From assembly GCF_005280195.1 (NCBI RefSeq), contig NZ_SZPR01000002.1, positions 83,994 through 147,993 on the forward strand: a stretch of DNA of 64,000 bases, read 5' to 3'. Below, in pieces: positions 44,449-53,601 of the stretch. Both the position numbers and the translations under genes were made by a program. The number at the start of each line of letters is the position of its first letter. Within the stretch, counting starts at the first letter, position 1. The DNA comes from Streptomyces galbus (GTDB lineage Bacteria; Actinomycetota; Actinomycetes; Streptomycetales; Streptomycetaceae). The notes under the pieces were generated by a model. That model made no database searches. It was given only the letters and a program-made list of their open reading frames with translations, and had not been told where the DNA came from.

Positions 44449-45048
44449 GTGAACTACAGGGTCCAGCCCAGCGCCCAGGTCGACGAGAGCGCCGAGATCG
44501 GCTCCGGAAGCAGCGTGTGGGACCTCGCCCAGATCCGCGAGAACGCCCGCCTCGGCGAGGGCTGCGTGATCGGCCGCGGAGCGTACGTGGGCTCGGGCGT
44601 CCGCATGGGCGACAACTGCAAGCTCCAGAACTACGCGCTGGTCTACGAGCCCGCCGAGCTGGGCGACGGCGTGTTCATCGGCCCCGCGGTGGTGCTCACC
44701 AACGACCACAACCCGCGCTCCGTGGACCCGGAGGGCAAGCAGAAGCGGGGCGGCGACTGGGAGGCCGTGGGCGTGAAGATCGGCGACGGCGCCTCGATCG
44801 GCGCGCGCTCGGTCTGCGTGGCACCGATCACCATCGGCCGCTGGGCCATGGTGGCCGCGGGCGCCGTCGTCACCCGTGACGTCCCGGACTTCGCGCTGGT
44901 GGTCGGAGTGCCGGCGCGGCGGATCGGCTGGGTCGGCCACGAGGGCGTCCGGCTGGTCGAGCGGGCGGGCGAGGCAGGCGTGTGGGAGTGCCCCAAGTCC
45001 GGCCGGCGCTACCGGGAGACGGCGGAAGGTACGCTCACCGAGGCGTGA
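44449..45048 (+). CDS. Left-handed beta-helix N-acetyltransferase, WbpD/WlbB-like
   Basis: A 199-residue acyltransferase. Hexapeptide repeats are visible from residue 8 (VDESAEIGSGSSVWDLAQIR, ARLGEGCVIGRGAYVGSGV, MGDNCKLQNYALV), and NDHNPRSVDPEG holds the catalytic His region. It closely fits UDP-2-acetamido-3-amino-2,3-dideoxy-glucuronate N-acetyltransferase (WbpD). A Cys-containing tail (VWECPKSGRRY) follows. I chose GTG 44449 because GGAAGG lies 7 nt upstream; ATG 44443 is too close. It would perform the last step of a sugar pathway whose other enzymes are encoded at 46384-55733. Confidence 0.83.
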   Translation: MNYRVQPSAQVDESAEIGSGSSVWDLAQIRENARLGEGCVIGRGAYVGSGVRMGDNCKLQNYALVYEPAELGDGVFIGPAVVLTNDHNPRSVDPEGKQKRGGDWEAVGVKIGDGASIGARSVCVAPITIGRWAMVAAGAVVTRDVPDFALVVGVPARRIGWVGHEGVRLVERAGEAGVWECPKSGRRYRETAEGTLTEA

Positions 45049-45151
45049 GTGCGCGAGATCCCAGGGGGCCGGCGGATCAGGGGGCCTGGAGATCCCACCC
45101 ACGTCGACACCCTGGCGGCCGCGCCACCACGACACACGACGAGGACGACAC

Positions 45152-46303
45152 ATGTCCCAGACGGACATCAAGGTTCCGGCCCAGCCGGACGCGCAGGACG
45201 GTTCCGGCAGCGCGCCGCCGCGGGCCCCCCTGCCACGCCTGTACGCACTGGACGCCCTGCGGGTCATAGCCGCCCTGTCCGTGCTGGTGTTCCACTTCAC
45301 CGGTGTGGACGCGGCGACCGACGCCAACTGGGGGGTCAACCCGAAGGCGCTGTTCCCGTCGATCTTCCCGTACACCTCGTACGGCTCCTACGGGGTGCAG
45401 CTCTTCTTCATCATCAGCGGCTTCGTCATCTGTCTGTCCGCCTGGGACCGCACCCCGGGGCAGTTCGTGCGCGCCCGTTTCCTGCGCCTGTTCCCGGCGT
45501 ACTGGTTCTCGGTGCTCGTCGCCGTCGTCGTCTGGCGCGCCCTGCCCGACGGCGAGCGCAAGGCGCCCAGCGTCAGCGACTCCCTGACCAACCTGACGAT
45601 GTTCCAGGTCCCGCTCTCCGCCCGGCACCTGGTCGGCGCCTACTGGACGCTCTGGGTGGAGCTGACGTTCTACCTGATCTTCCTGGTGGTGCTCTGGAAG
45701 GGCCTGGACTACACCCGCGTCTCGGTCTTCTGCTGGCTGTGGCTGCTGGCGAGCATCCTGGTGCAGCAGGACGACGTGCCCCTGCTCGGCATCTTCGCCC
45801 AGCCGTTGAACACGGCTCTGTTCGTGTCCGGCATCGCGATGTACCTGATGTACCGCTTCGGGCCCGACCTCAAGCTGTGGGGGCTGCTCGGGGCGAGCTG
45901 GCTGGTGATGCAGAGCGACCTCGTCCAGCACGCCGACCACCTGCGCCACGACAAGGGCATGGACCGCAACCCGTACGTCGCGCTCGCCCTGGTCACGGTG
46001 TTCTACCTGCTGGTCCTCGCCGTGGCCCTGCACAAGCTCGACCGCATCGGGTGGAAGTGGCTGGCGTCGGCGGGCGCCCTGGTCTACCCGCTGTACCTGC
46101 TCCACGAGGAGCTGGGCTGGGCGATGATCCGCACCCTCTACGGCCGCACGGGCGCGTGGGCCACCCTCGCCCTCACCACGCTCATGCTGCTGGTGCTGTC
46201 CTGGCTGGTGCACCGCTTCGTGGAGAAGCCGTCCCAGCGGTGGCTGCGCGCGAGGCTGGCCGAGGAGTCGCGGCGGGGCACCCCGCGGGACCTCCCCGGC
46301 TGA
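45152..46303 (+). CDS. Acyltransferase 3 family membrane protein (OafA-like)
   Basis: A 383-residue integral membrane O-acyltransferase with about ten helices. Family features: LYALDALRVIAALSVLVFHF near residue 30 (His of the RxxAxxxVxxxH type motif), YGVQLFFIISGFVI and RFLRLFPAYWFSV. The end (WLVHRFVEKPSQRWLR) is typical. Such proteins acetylate or succinylate cell-surface sugars or small molecules. The ATG follows GAGG at 8 nt. It is 103 bp after the WbpD-like gene on the same strand and probably modifies the same glycan. Confidence 0.85.
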   Translation: MSQTDIKVPAQPDAQDGSGSAPPRAPLPRLYALDALRVIAALSVLVFHFTGVDAATDANWGVNPKALFPSIFPYTSYGSYGVQLFFIISGFVICLSAWDRTPGQFVRARFLRLFPAYWFSVLVAVVVWRALPDGERKAPSVSDSLTNLTMFQVPLSARHLVGAYWTLWVELTFYLIFLVVLWKGLDYTRVSVFCWLWLLASILVQQDDVPLLGIFAQPLNTALFVSGIAMYLMYRFGPDLKLWGLLGASWLVMQSDLVQHADHLRHDKGMDRNPYVALALVTVFYLLVLAVALHKLDRIGWKWLASAGALVYPLYLLHEELGWAMIRTLYGRTGAWATLALTTLMLLVLSWLVHRFVEKPSQRWLRARLAEESRRGTPRDLPG

Positions 46304-46320
46304 CCGCGCCACCGCGCCCC

Positions 46321-46372
46321 GCACGCACGAGAGGGCCCGCCCGGACGAATCCGGGCGGGCCCTCTCGCGTGC
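46321..46372. terminator. Bidirectional terminator, long stem
   Basis: An 18-bp perfect inner stem (CGAGAGGGCCCGCCCGGA and its complement, loop CGAA) extended by an outer GCACG / CGTGC pairing. It separates two convergent genes. Confidence 0.88.
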
Positions 46373-46383
46373 GAACCGGCGGG

Positions 46384-47667
46384 TCAGCCGCCGATGACGA
46401 CCCGGCGGACGCCCTTCCATGCCTCGGGGTCGGTGGTGCGGCGGCCGTCGACGAGGACCGTGACGTCCGGCAGGTCGGCCGGGGTCAGCGTGCGGTACTC
46501 GGCGTGGTCGGCCTGGAGGATCGCCGCGGTGACCGTCTCGCCCTGGTGCGGGGGCAGCCCGTGCGCGGCGAGCTCCTCGGCCGTGTACATCGGGTCCGAG
46601 ACGTACGGGTGGGCACCGCGCGCCCGGAGCGCCTCCACGGTCGGGAAGACGCCCGAGAAGGCCGTCTCCTTGACGCCGCCGCGGTAGGCGGCGCCCAGCA
46701 CCAGCACGTTGACGCCGGTCAGGTCGCCGTAGGCGGCGGCCAGCAGGTCCACGGCGTACTCCGGCATCGCGGCGTTCGCCTCGCGGGCGGAGCGCACCAC
46801 GGTGGCGGACGGGTCGTTCCACAGGTACATCCGCGGGTAGATCGGGATGCAGTGGCCGCCGACGGCGATGCCCGGCTGGTGGATGTGGCTGTACGGCTGC
46901 GAGTTGCAGGCCTCGATGACCTTCTTGACGTCGATGCCGTTCTGGTCGGCGAAGCGCGCGAACTGGTTCGCCAGGCCGATGTTGACGTCGCGGTAGGTCG
47001 TCTCGGCGAGCTTGGCCAGCTCGGACGCCTCGGCGGTGCCCAGGTCCCACACGCCGTTCGGCTGGGGCAGGTCCTCGCGGTCGTCGAAGTCGAGGACCTG
47101 CTCGTAGAACTCCACACCGCGCCGCGTCGACGCCTCGTCGATGCCGCCGACCAGCTTGGGGTAGCGGCGCAGGTCGGCGAAGACCCGGCCGGTCAGCACG
47201 CGCTCCGGGGAGAACACCAGGTGGAAGTCCTCACCGGCGGTCAGGCCGGAGCCCTCGGCCAGCATCGGCGCCCAGCGGGTGCGGGTGGTGCCGACGGGCA
47301 GCGTGGTCTCGTACGACACCAGCGTGCCGGGCTTGAGGCCCTGGGCGATCGCCTTGGTCGCGGCGTCCATCCAGCCGAAGTCCGGCACGCCCTCGGCGTC
47401 CACGAACAGCGGGACGACCACCACGACGGCATCGGACTGCGCGACCGCGGACGCGGTGTCCGCGGTGGCGGTCAGCAGGCCGGCGTCGACGGCCTGCTTG
47501 AGCTTGACGTCCAGGTCGTGCTCGCCGGGGAAGGGCTCGACACCGGCGTTGACCAGCTCGACGACCTTGTCGTTGACGTCGGCGCCGATGACCTTGTGGC
47601 CCTTCGACGCGAACTGCACGGCCAGCGGAAGCCCGATCTTGCCGAGCGCTACTACACAGATGTTCAT
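46384..47667 (-). CDS. UDP-N-acetylhexosamine 6-dehydrogenase (WbpA/WecC type)
   Basis: A 427-residue nucleotide-sugar dehydrogenase that oxidises C6 of UDP-GlcNAc or UDP-ManNAc with NAD. Seen: Rossmann MNICVVALGKIGLPLAVQFA, VSYETTLPVGTTR, FSPERVLTGRVFADLR, the substrate helix ETTYRDVNIGLANQFARFA and the catalytic Cys in GIAVGGHCIPIYP. GKIGLPLA and the length fit the WbpA/WbpO group better than UDP-glucose dehydrogenase. It lies 9 bp after a GT2 gene and ends the leftward glycan operon. With the dehydrogenase, aminotransferase and acetyltransferase it completes a UDP-GlcNAc3NAcA pathway. Confidence 0.87.
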   Translation of the reverse strand: MNICVVALGKIGLPLAVQFASKGHKVIGADVNDKVVELVNAGVEPFPGEHDLDVKLKQAVDAGLLTATADTASAVAQSDAVVVVVPLFVDAEGVPDFGWMDAATKAIAQGLKPGTLVSYETTLPVGTTRTRWAPMLAEGSGLTAGEDFHLVFSPERVLTGRVFADLRRYPKLVGGIDEASTRRGVEFYEQVLDFDDREDLPQPNGVWDLGTAEASELAKLAETTYRDVNIGLANQFARFADQNGIDVKKVIEACNSQPYSHIHQPGIAVGGHCIPIYPRMYLWNDPSATVVRSAREANAAMPEYAVDLLAAAYGDLTGVNVLVLGAAYRGGVKETAFSGVFPTVEALRARGAHPYVSDPMYTAEELAAHGLPPHQGETVTAAILQADHAEYRTLTPADLPDVTVLVDGRRTTDPEAWKGVRRVVIGG

Positions 47668-47676
47668 GGACAGTGG

Positions 47677-49329
47677 CTACTTCCTACGGGACTTCAGCTT
47701 GCGCTTCACCTGGCCCGCGAGCGTGCGCACGGCCCGGTAGGCCAGGGCGCGCTTCGGGGGGTCTATCTGGGCCAGGTGGAGGACCACCCGCCCCTTGTTG
47801 TTGACGAGGGCCGACGCACGGTAGGGATCCTCTTCGCGGCCCCAGCGGCAGGCGAGCGGCATGGGCTTGCCCTCACCACGCACCGGGATCTCGTACGTCG
47901 AGCCCGCGACGTCCACGTAGAGGCGGACGCCGAGTTTGACAGTACGCGGTTGCAGCGGGATGCGGGCGCGCACGATGCTGGAGGCGCCGTCCTCCGTCGG
48001 CTTCGCCTCGCACGCGCCCGAGGCGCTGGGCAGCTCGCGCCCCGGAGACAGACGGCGGGCCCCGGCCTTGTCCGCCGACGCCGGGAGGGAACCCTTCACC
48101 AGGCGCAGGCTGACACTCTGCGCGCCCAGCACGGGCACCCGCACCGACGCCGTGTACGCCAGGTCGTCGCCCGACTGCTCCCAGGCGGACTCCAGCAGAT
48201 CGGTGCCCTGGGCGAGCTGCGCGGCGACCGACTCGCCCAGCACCTCGAAGGTGCGGTCGGGCAGCGGGAGCGCCGGCGCCCGGAAGCCGGGGTAGCGGGC
48301 GAAGGCCCGCGCGCCCTCGAGCAGGAACGACGGCGCCCGGCGCTCCGTGTCGGCGGTGATGGCCGCGGTCAGCTCGTCGACGGCGCCGGCCTGGGCCAGG
48401 GCTATGCGCACCCGGCGCTTGACGTCCATGGCGTCGCGGATGCCGTCGGTGAAGTAGGCGTCGGCGAGCCGGGCGATGCCCGCGCACAGGTCTTCCCGCA
48501 ACGGGCGTCCGAGCCCCGGGAAGTCGTCCTGGAGGAGCTTGGCCAGCTCCCAGGTGAAGTGCCGGCGCAGCACGGCGTCGCGGGTCGGTCCCGCCTCGAT
48601 GAGGCCGGCCGTGAACTCCATGATGTCGGCGGTGCAGCGCAGCCGGGACAGGTGGTCGGCGCGGTAGGTGATGTTGCTGGCGTCGCCGCGCTTGACGGCG
48701 TAGTAGCAGACGTAGTCGGCGACCACGGAGATCCGGCGGGCGCGCACGCACGCCTCGATGGTGAACGGCTGGTCGCTGCCCACGGGCAGGTTCTCGGGGA
48801 AGCGCAGCTTGTGCTTCTCCACCAGCTCCCGGCGGAACAGCTTGGTGTTGGCCAGGGTGAACGGCAGCGCGGAGTCCTCCAGGGTGACGTCCCGGTTGCC
48901 GTCCTTGTACAGCGCCTGGTGCACGTAGCGCCCGTTGGTGCCGACCATCCGGCCGATGACGACGTCCGCGCCGCGCCGGTCGGCCTCCCCCACCATGCGC
49001 TCCAGGGCTTCCTCGCCCAGGTAGTCGTCGGCGCCGATGAAGTACACGTACCGCCCGGTGGCCACCTCCAGCGCCCGGTTGCTGGGTGCGGCGGGGCCGC
49101 CGGAGTTGGCCTGGTGGATCACCTTGACGGTGTCCGGGTAGCGCTGCGCGAACCGATCGAGTTCGCGGCCGCTGTCGTCGGTGGAGCCGTCGTCGACCGC
49201 GACGATCTCCAGCCGGCCGAGACCGATGCTCTGCCCCACCAGGGAGTTCAGGCACTCCGTGAGGTAGGGCATGGTGTTGTACACGGCCATCACGACCGTG
49301 ACGTCAGGAGCCCCCGTGCTCGTGGTCAT
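47677..49329 (-). CDS. GT2-family glycosyltransferase with C-terminal beta-rich domain
   Basis: A 550-residue enzyme. The GT-A part (residues 1-320) shows DVTVVMAVYNTMPYLTECL, EIVAVDDGSTDDSG and FIGADDYLGEEALERM. From about residue 340 a beta-rich region (VLGAQSVSLRLVKG, RIPLQPRTVKLGVRLYVDV) similar to accessory domains of teichoic-acid glycosyltransferases follows, then a basic end (GQVKRKLKSRRK). The start overlaps the stop of the upstream GT4 gene by 4 bp. A paralogue is at 30290-31510. The sugar donor is probably made by the neighbouring enzymes. Confidence 0.84.
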   Translation of the reverse strand: MTTSTGAPDVTVVMAVYNTMPYLTECLNSLVGQSIGLGRLEIVAVDDGSTDDSGRELDRFAQRYPDTVKVIHQANSGGPAAPSNRALEVATGRYVYFIGADDYLGEEALERMVGEADRRGADVVIGRMVGTNGRYVHQALYKDGNRDVTLEDSALPFTLANTKLFRRELVEKHKLRFPENLPVGSDQPFTIEACVRARRISVVADYVCYYAVKRGDASNITYRADHLSRLRCTADIMEFTAGLIEAGPTRDAVLRRHFTWELAKLLQDDFPGLGRPLREDLCAGIARLADAYFTDGIRDAMDVKRRVRIALAQAGAVDELTAAITADTERRAPSFLLEGARAFARYPGFRAPALPLPDRTFEVLGESVAAQLAQGTDLLESAWEQSGDDLAYTASVRVPVLGAQSVSLRLVKGSLPASADKAGARRLSPGRELPSASGACEAKPTEDGASSIVRARIPLQPRTVKLGVRLYVDVAGSTYEIPVRGEGKPMPLACRWGREEDPYRASALVNNKGRVVLHLAQIDPPKRALAYRAVRTLAGQVKRKLKSRRK

Positions 49330-50909
49330 TTATCCGCCTCAGAGGATTCGGTGAGGAGCCTCGTGTACAGCCCGTCGAGCACCTCGGCCTGTGCCTCCCA
49401 GGTCCAGGTGTCGAGCAGTCCCGGCTTGTCGTAGGCGGCCGTGTACTTCTCCGGGTCGGCCAGCACGGCCTTGATGGCCCGGGCCAGGTCGTCGACGTCC
49501 TGCGCCCGGCACACCTCGCCCTGACCGGTGGAGCGGGTCACCTCGGACATCGTCTTGACGTCGCTGACCACCAGCGGCAGCCGCGCGTGGGAGTACTCGA
49601 AGAACTTGGTGATCAGGGCGATCTCGTGGTTCGGCCAGTGGTGGATCGGGATGCAGCCGGCGTCGGCCGCGGACAGGAAGCGCACCACCTGCCAGTGCTT
49701 GACGTACGGCACGGCGTGCAGACGGTCACCGACGCCCAGCTCCTGGGCACGCCGCAGCAGTCCCTGGATGTAGCCGGCCGCGGGCGAGGGCACCACGAAC
49801 GCCATGTGGACGCCGTCCAGTTGCGGCAGGGCCTCGACCATGTCGCCCAGGCCGCGCTGGGGTCCGGGGGAACCGCTGTACACGACCAGCGGGACGTCCG
49901 GTCCGATGCCGCACAGGGCGCGCAGGTCCGGCTCCGGCTCGACGTCGACCAGGGCGGGGTCCCGCTCGACGGGCCGGTCCGGCGCGTTGAGGACCACCGT
50001 CGGCTGCTCCTTGAGCCCGTGCCGCTCCCTGAGCAGGTCGCCGAGCCCCGCGGAGACGGTGACCACGGCGTCGGCGAACGGGGCGTACTCGCTCTCGTGG
50101 GCGGTGTTGCCGGGGATCCAGTGGGCGTTGTCCTCCCAGGGGCGCACCCCGGGCAGGAACTCGTGGGCGTCCCAGACCAGCTTGACCTGGCGGCCCTTGG
50201 CCCGCGCCCGTACCGCGGCGCGGGCGCCGACGCCCAGCATCCGGAAGTCGTTGGCGTGGATGATGTCCGGCCGCAGCGCGTCGATCTCCTTGCCGTAGGT
50301 CAGCTCGTAGTCCCACAGGACGGGCTCCAGGCGCCGCCAGGCCCGGTTCCCCTTGGCGGCCCGCCACAGGGCGGTGAACGTGCGGTCCAGGGGGCCGCGC
50401 AGGGCCCGGCCTGCCTTCTGGGCCTGCGCCGCCTGGCGCGCCCGGAACTCGACCCACTTCTGCAGGAACCTGGACGCCGGTCCCGCCATCAGCAGACGCA
50501 GCGCCTCCACCCGGCGGAACGCCGGGCCGCCGACGGCCTGCGGGGCGACCCGCAGGGCCGCGCGGCGCGTCGCCAGGTCGACCCGCCAGGCCTTGACCCA
50601 CTGGCGGCGGTAGGCGGCCATCGGCCCCGGGGGGTAGGCGAACGGCCGGCGCAGGAGCGAGCGATGGCGCTCCGCGTGCCGCTTGGCCAGCGGAGTCTTC
50701 AGCGGCAGCAGCCGGACCTCGGCGTCACCGAGCTTCCAGGTGCGTCCGCTGCCGCTGCGGACCAGGCCGAGCAGCACCACGTCCCAGCCGGCTGCGGCCG
50801 CCGACTCCGCGGCCTTCTGCACCCGCGAGTCGCCCTCGACCTTGTTGTCGACCAGCATGACGACCCGGCCCTTGGGGCGGCGGGGAGTCCCGGCGCTCTG
50901 CGCTTCCAT
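49326..50909 (-). CDS. GT4-family glycosyltransferase
   Basis: A 527-residue GT-B enzyme, probably membrane-associated through Arg-rich helices in the middle. The N-terminal domain begins GRVVMLVDNKVEGDSRVQKAA and contains DIIHANDFRMLG; the C-terminal donor domain has PLVVYSGSPGPQRGLGDMVEAL, VPYVKHWQVVRFLSAADAG and IALITKFFEYSHARLPLVVSD (the E-x7-E region). It resembles the N-terminal half of the protein encoded upstream at 50930-53515, so the pair arose by duplication. Overlap with the downstream gene indicates one operon. Confidence 0.84.
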   Translation of the reverse strand: MEAQSAGTPRRPKGRVVMLVDNKVEGDSRVQKAAESAAAAGWDVVLLGLVRSGSGRTWKLGDAEVRLLPLKTPLAKRHAERHRSLLRRPFAYPPGPMAAYRRQWVKAWRVDLATRRAALRVAPQAVGGPAFRRVEALRLLMAGPASRFLQKWVEFRARQAAQAQKAGRALRGPLDRTFTALWRAAKGNRAWRRLEPVLWDYELTYGKEIDALRPDIIHANDFRMLGVGARAAVRARAKGRQVKLVWDAHEFLPGVRPWEDNAHWIPGNTAHESEYAPFADAVVTVSAGLGDLLRERHGLKEQPTVVLNAPDRPVERDPALVDVEPEPDLRALCGIGPDVPLVVYSGSPGPQRGLGDMVEALPQLDGVHMAFVVPSPAAGYIQGLLRRAQELGVGDRLHAVPYVKHWQVVRFLSAADAGCIPIHHWPNHEIALITKFFEYSHARLPLVVSDVKTMSEVTRSTGQGEVCRAQDVDDLARAIKAVLADPEKYTAAYDKPGLLDTWTWEAQAEVLDGLYTRLLTESSEADK

Positions 50910-50929
50910 GAACAGCCTTTCTGGAACCG

Positions 50930-53515
50930 TTACTTCAGGAATTCGCTCAAGACCTGAGCCGTCCAGGTCCCGTCGTGGTAGGCCCGGGCGAACTCGGCGG
51001 AGCGCCGGCCCGTCTCGGCCGTGCCCGCGCGGTCCTCGACCAGGCCCTCGACGACCTCCCGGAGGGTGTCGGGGGTGGCGGTCACGATGGGCAGGGCGCC
51101 GTCCGTCGCCGCCTTCACCCCGTCACTGATGTACGCGACCACCGGCTTGCCCGCGGCCATCGCCTCCACCGCGAAGGTTCCGTACGCGCCGGTGGTGAAC
51201 TGGTCGAGGACCAGGTCGCTGCTCTGCACCAGCTCGCGCATCTGCGCCCAGGGGATGCCTTCGGCGAGGCGGAACTCGATGAGCCCCTTGTCGTGCAGCT
51301 CGGTCATCACCGGCACGATCCGGTCCGTGCCCTTCGTCCACCGCTTCGACGGTGCGTGCAGGACCAGGGGGCGCTTGCGCTCCATGACCGGCAGGTCCGT
51401 GGCCCAGCTGTCCACGTCCACCACCAACGGCACCCACTTGGCCGTCGGCAGGTCCTCCAGCAGGTCGGGCGTGGTCACGTACAGCGGCAGCCCGGCCTCG
51501 GACGCGATGCGCTTGTTCGTCTCCGCTTTGACCTGCAGCCGCTTGGCGATGCCGTCGGGGGCGTCGTGGAAGAGGGAGAACGCGTGCCGCGCCATGTGGT
51601 GGGCGGGGTGCCGGATCTCGCTGCCGTGGGCCAGCAGCGCCACCTTGATCCCGGCCTGCTTCAGCGCGTCCAGATCCCCGGCGATGGTCGTGCCGTTGAG
51701 GTGCCCGAAGACCGGCATGAAGGCGTCGACCAGGAGGTGGGTGAAGCGGCCGATGACCCGCTCCATCTGCTGCATCTGGACGTCGAGGTCGCGCAGGCGG
51801 TCCGCGTCGACGTACACGTCGGCCGGGTAGTCGAAGGACTCCGGCCGCTTGTTCATCACGACCTCGGCCGAGACGTCGCGGTTGAGACGGGTGATCGCCT
51901 GCGCGAACGCGGCGCCCTGGCCCGCGTAGTTGGCGGGACCCAGACCGAGCCGCACCTTGGTGCCGCCGAGCTTGCGCCACAGCGGCCGGCCCTCGGCGTC
52001 GGTGTTGTCCGCCGTCCTCACCGCGTCGGGCGTCTCCTGCACGGTCCAGGAGACCGTCCTCGGGCCGGACGGCGCCTTGTGGGCCAGGTCCCGGTAGAGC
52101 TGGAGGAGCTTGGCGCTCTGCGCCTCCCAGGACAGGTCGGTGAGCACGTCCTGCGTGATGGCGTCCGCCAGCTTCGCGCGGTTGCGCATGGCCCGGGCCG
52201 CGGCTTCGGCGAACGTCTTGGGGTCGTCCCAGGTCCACACCTCGCCCAGGCCGTGCTCCTCGACGTACGACTTGATCACCTTGACGTCGCTGGTGACCAG
52301 CGGCAGCCCGGCCTGCAGGTACTCCGAGACCTTCGTCGGCAGCGAGACCTCGCAGTTCGGCACCCGCCGGAAGGGGGTCAGACCGAGGTCGGCGGAGGAG
52401 AGGTAGTCGGCCACCTCGTGCTGCTGCACGTACGGCACCAGGTGCACGCGGTCGCGCACCCCCAAAGACTCGGCGCGCGCCAGGAGTTGCTCGAGCAGCG
52501 GCGTCATCCGGCCGTGCACCAGGGCCAGGTGGAACCCCGGCAGGTCGGGCAGCCCGTCGATGACGGCGTCCACGCCGCGCTCCGGGCCGATCCAGCCCGA
52601 GTACACCATCAGGGGCACGTCCGGCGCGAGACCGCAGGCCTCCCGCACGGAGGAGGTGGCGCGGCCGCCGCCGATCACCTCGCGCACCGGAGCGTTGCCC
52701 ACCACCAGCGGCAGGGCCGGCAACTTGTGGTCGTCCCGCAGCAGTTCGGCCATCTGCGGGGAGACGGTCACCACGGCGTCGGCGCGCTGGATGAACTCGG
52801 CCTCCACGGCCGGCAGCGCGAAGGCCTGGCGGCGGTGCGGCCACTCCACGCCCCGGACGTACTCGTGCGCGTCGTACAGCCAGGCGCACTGGTGGTCGCG
52901 GGCGCGCAGCCGTGCCGCGCTGAGGGCGGCCGTCACGATCATCGTCACGTCGTTGGCGTGGATGACGTCGGGCTCGATCTCCTCGATCACCGGACCGAAC
53001 GCCAGGTCGAGATCGACCAGTTGCGGCCAGTCGACCCGCCAGTCCCCCACGGGCGCGGGGTCCTTGGGCCGGCGCCGCTGCTCCCACTTGTAGGCCTTCA
53101 CCCGCAGCCGGTGGACCGAACGGCGGGCCCGCAGCGCCGCCTTGATGGAGGCCCGGTGCGGCGGGGTCGCCCAGTCGCTCTCGGCCGACTTCTGGCGTAC
53201 CCACGCCCGGTAGGACGCCGTGTAACGGTTCAGCGCCGTCTGATCGGGAAGGTGGAACTGGGTGACGGCCGCCCGCAGCGTCTTGCCGCGCCGCGCGTTG
53301 ACCCCCCGCAGGTACTCGGAGCCCACGGGAACGCGGATCACCTCGATGGGCCCCATCTTGGAGCGCTGGACGCTCTTGGTGTCACTCCTGCCGATCAGCG
53401 TCACGTCCCAGCCGTCTCGCGCCGCCGCGATGGCGGTCTTCTGAACCCGAGAGTCGCCGGTGATGCCGTTGGCGACGATCACTGCGAGCCTCGGCCTGCG
53501 AGCAGCGGTTTCCAT
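50930..53515 (-). CDS. Tandem GT4 glycosyltransferase (two GT-B modules in one chain)
   Basis: An 861-residue protein with two GT-B modules. Module 1 (about 1-470) shows LAVIVANGITGDSRVQKTA, DVIHANDVTMIV, PLMVYSGWIGPERGVDAVID and SLPTKVSEYLQAGLPLVTSD. Module 2 (about 500-861) shows KVRLGLGPANYAGQGAAFAQ, KVALLAHGSEIRHPAHHMA, VLHAPSKRWTKGTDRIVPVM and TTGAYGTFAVEAMAAGKPVVAYI. Two catalytic modules in one chain suggest alternating additions of two sugars, as in disaccharide-repeat polymers; that is inference. ATG 53515. It lies 20 bp upstream of the next GT4 gene. Confidence 0.85.
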   Translation of the reverse strand: METAARRPRLAVIVANGITGDSRVQKTAIAAARDGWDVTLIGRSDTKSVQRSKMGPIEVIRVPVGSEYLRGVNARRGKTLRAAVTQFHLPDQTALNRYTASYRAWVRQKSAESDWATPPHRASIKAALRARRSVHRLRVKAYKWEQRRRPKDPAPVGDWRVDWPQLVDLDLAFGPVIEEIEPDVIHANDVTMIVTAALSAARLRARDHQCAWLYDAHEYVRGVEWPHRRQAFALPAVEAEFIQRADAVVTVSPQMAELLRDDHKLPALPLVVGNAPVREVIGGGRATSSVREACGLAPDVPLMVYSGWIGPERGVDAVIDGLPDLPGFHLALVHGRMTPLLEQLLARAESLGVRDRVHLVPYVQQHEVADYLSSADLGLTPFRRVPNCEVSLPTKVSEYLQAGLPLVTSDVKVIKSYVEEHGLGEVWTWDDPKTFAEAAARAMRNRAKLADAITQDVLTDLSWEAQSAKLLQLYRDLAHKAPSGPRTVSWTVQETPDAVRTADNTDAEGRPLWRKLGGTKVRLGLGPANYAGQGAAFAQAITRLNRDVSAEVVMNKRPESFDYPADVYVDADRLRDLDVQMQQMERVIGRFTHLLVDAFMPVFGHLNGTTIAGDLDALKQAGIKVALLAHGSEIRHPAHHMARHAFSLFHDAPDGIAKRLQVKAETNKRIASEAGLPLYVTTPDLLEDLPTAKWVPLVVDVDSWATDLPVMERKRPLVLHAPSKRWTKGTDRIVPVMTELHDKGLIEFRLAEGIPWAQMRELVQSSDLVLDQFTTGAYGTFAVEAMAAGKPVVAYISDGVKAATDGALPIVTATPDTLREVVEGLVEDRAGTAETGRRSAEFARAYHDGTWTAQVLSEFLK

Positions 53516-53546
53516 CTGGTACTTCCTCCGAGTGGGACAGGAGCGC

Positions 53547-53572
53547 GGCCCCCCCTGATGTCAGGGAGGGCC
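53547..53572 (-). terminator. Hairpin between dehydrogenase and tandem glycosyltransferase genes
   Basis: GGCCCTCCCTGA and TCAGGGGGGGCC form a stem with one mismatch and a short loop inside an otherwise co-directional gene set. It lacks a T tract and may only lower downstream expression. Confidence 0.4.
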
Positions 53573-53601
53573 GTTGAGCCATGGAAGGCTGGTATACGAG
53601 C

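Noticed and set aside
45049..49434. 1461-codon open frame on the plus strand
   Set aside because: It runs antisense through well-supported genes and its translation is Arg/Gly/Val-rich without domains; long shadow frames are normal in DNA of this GC content.
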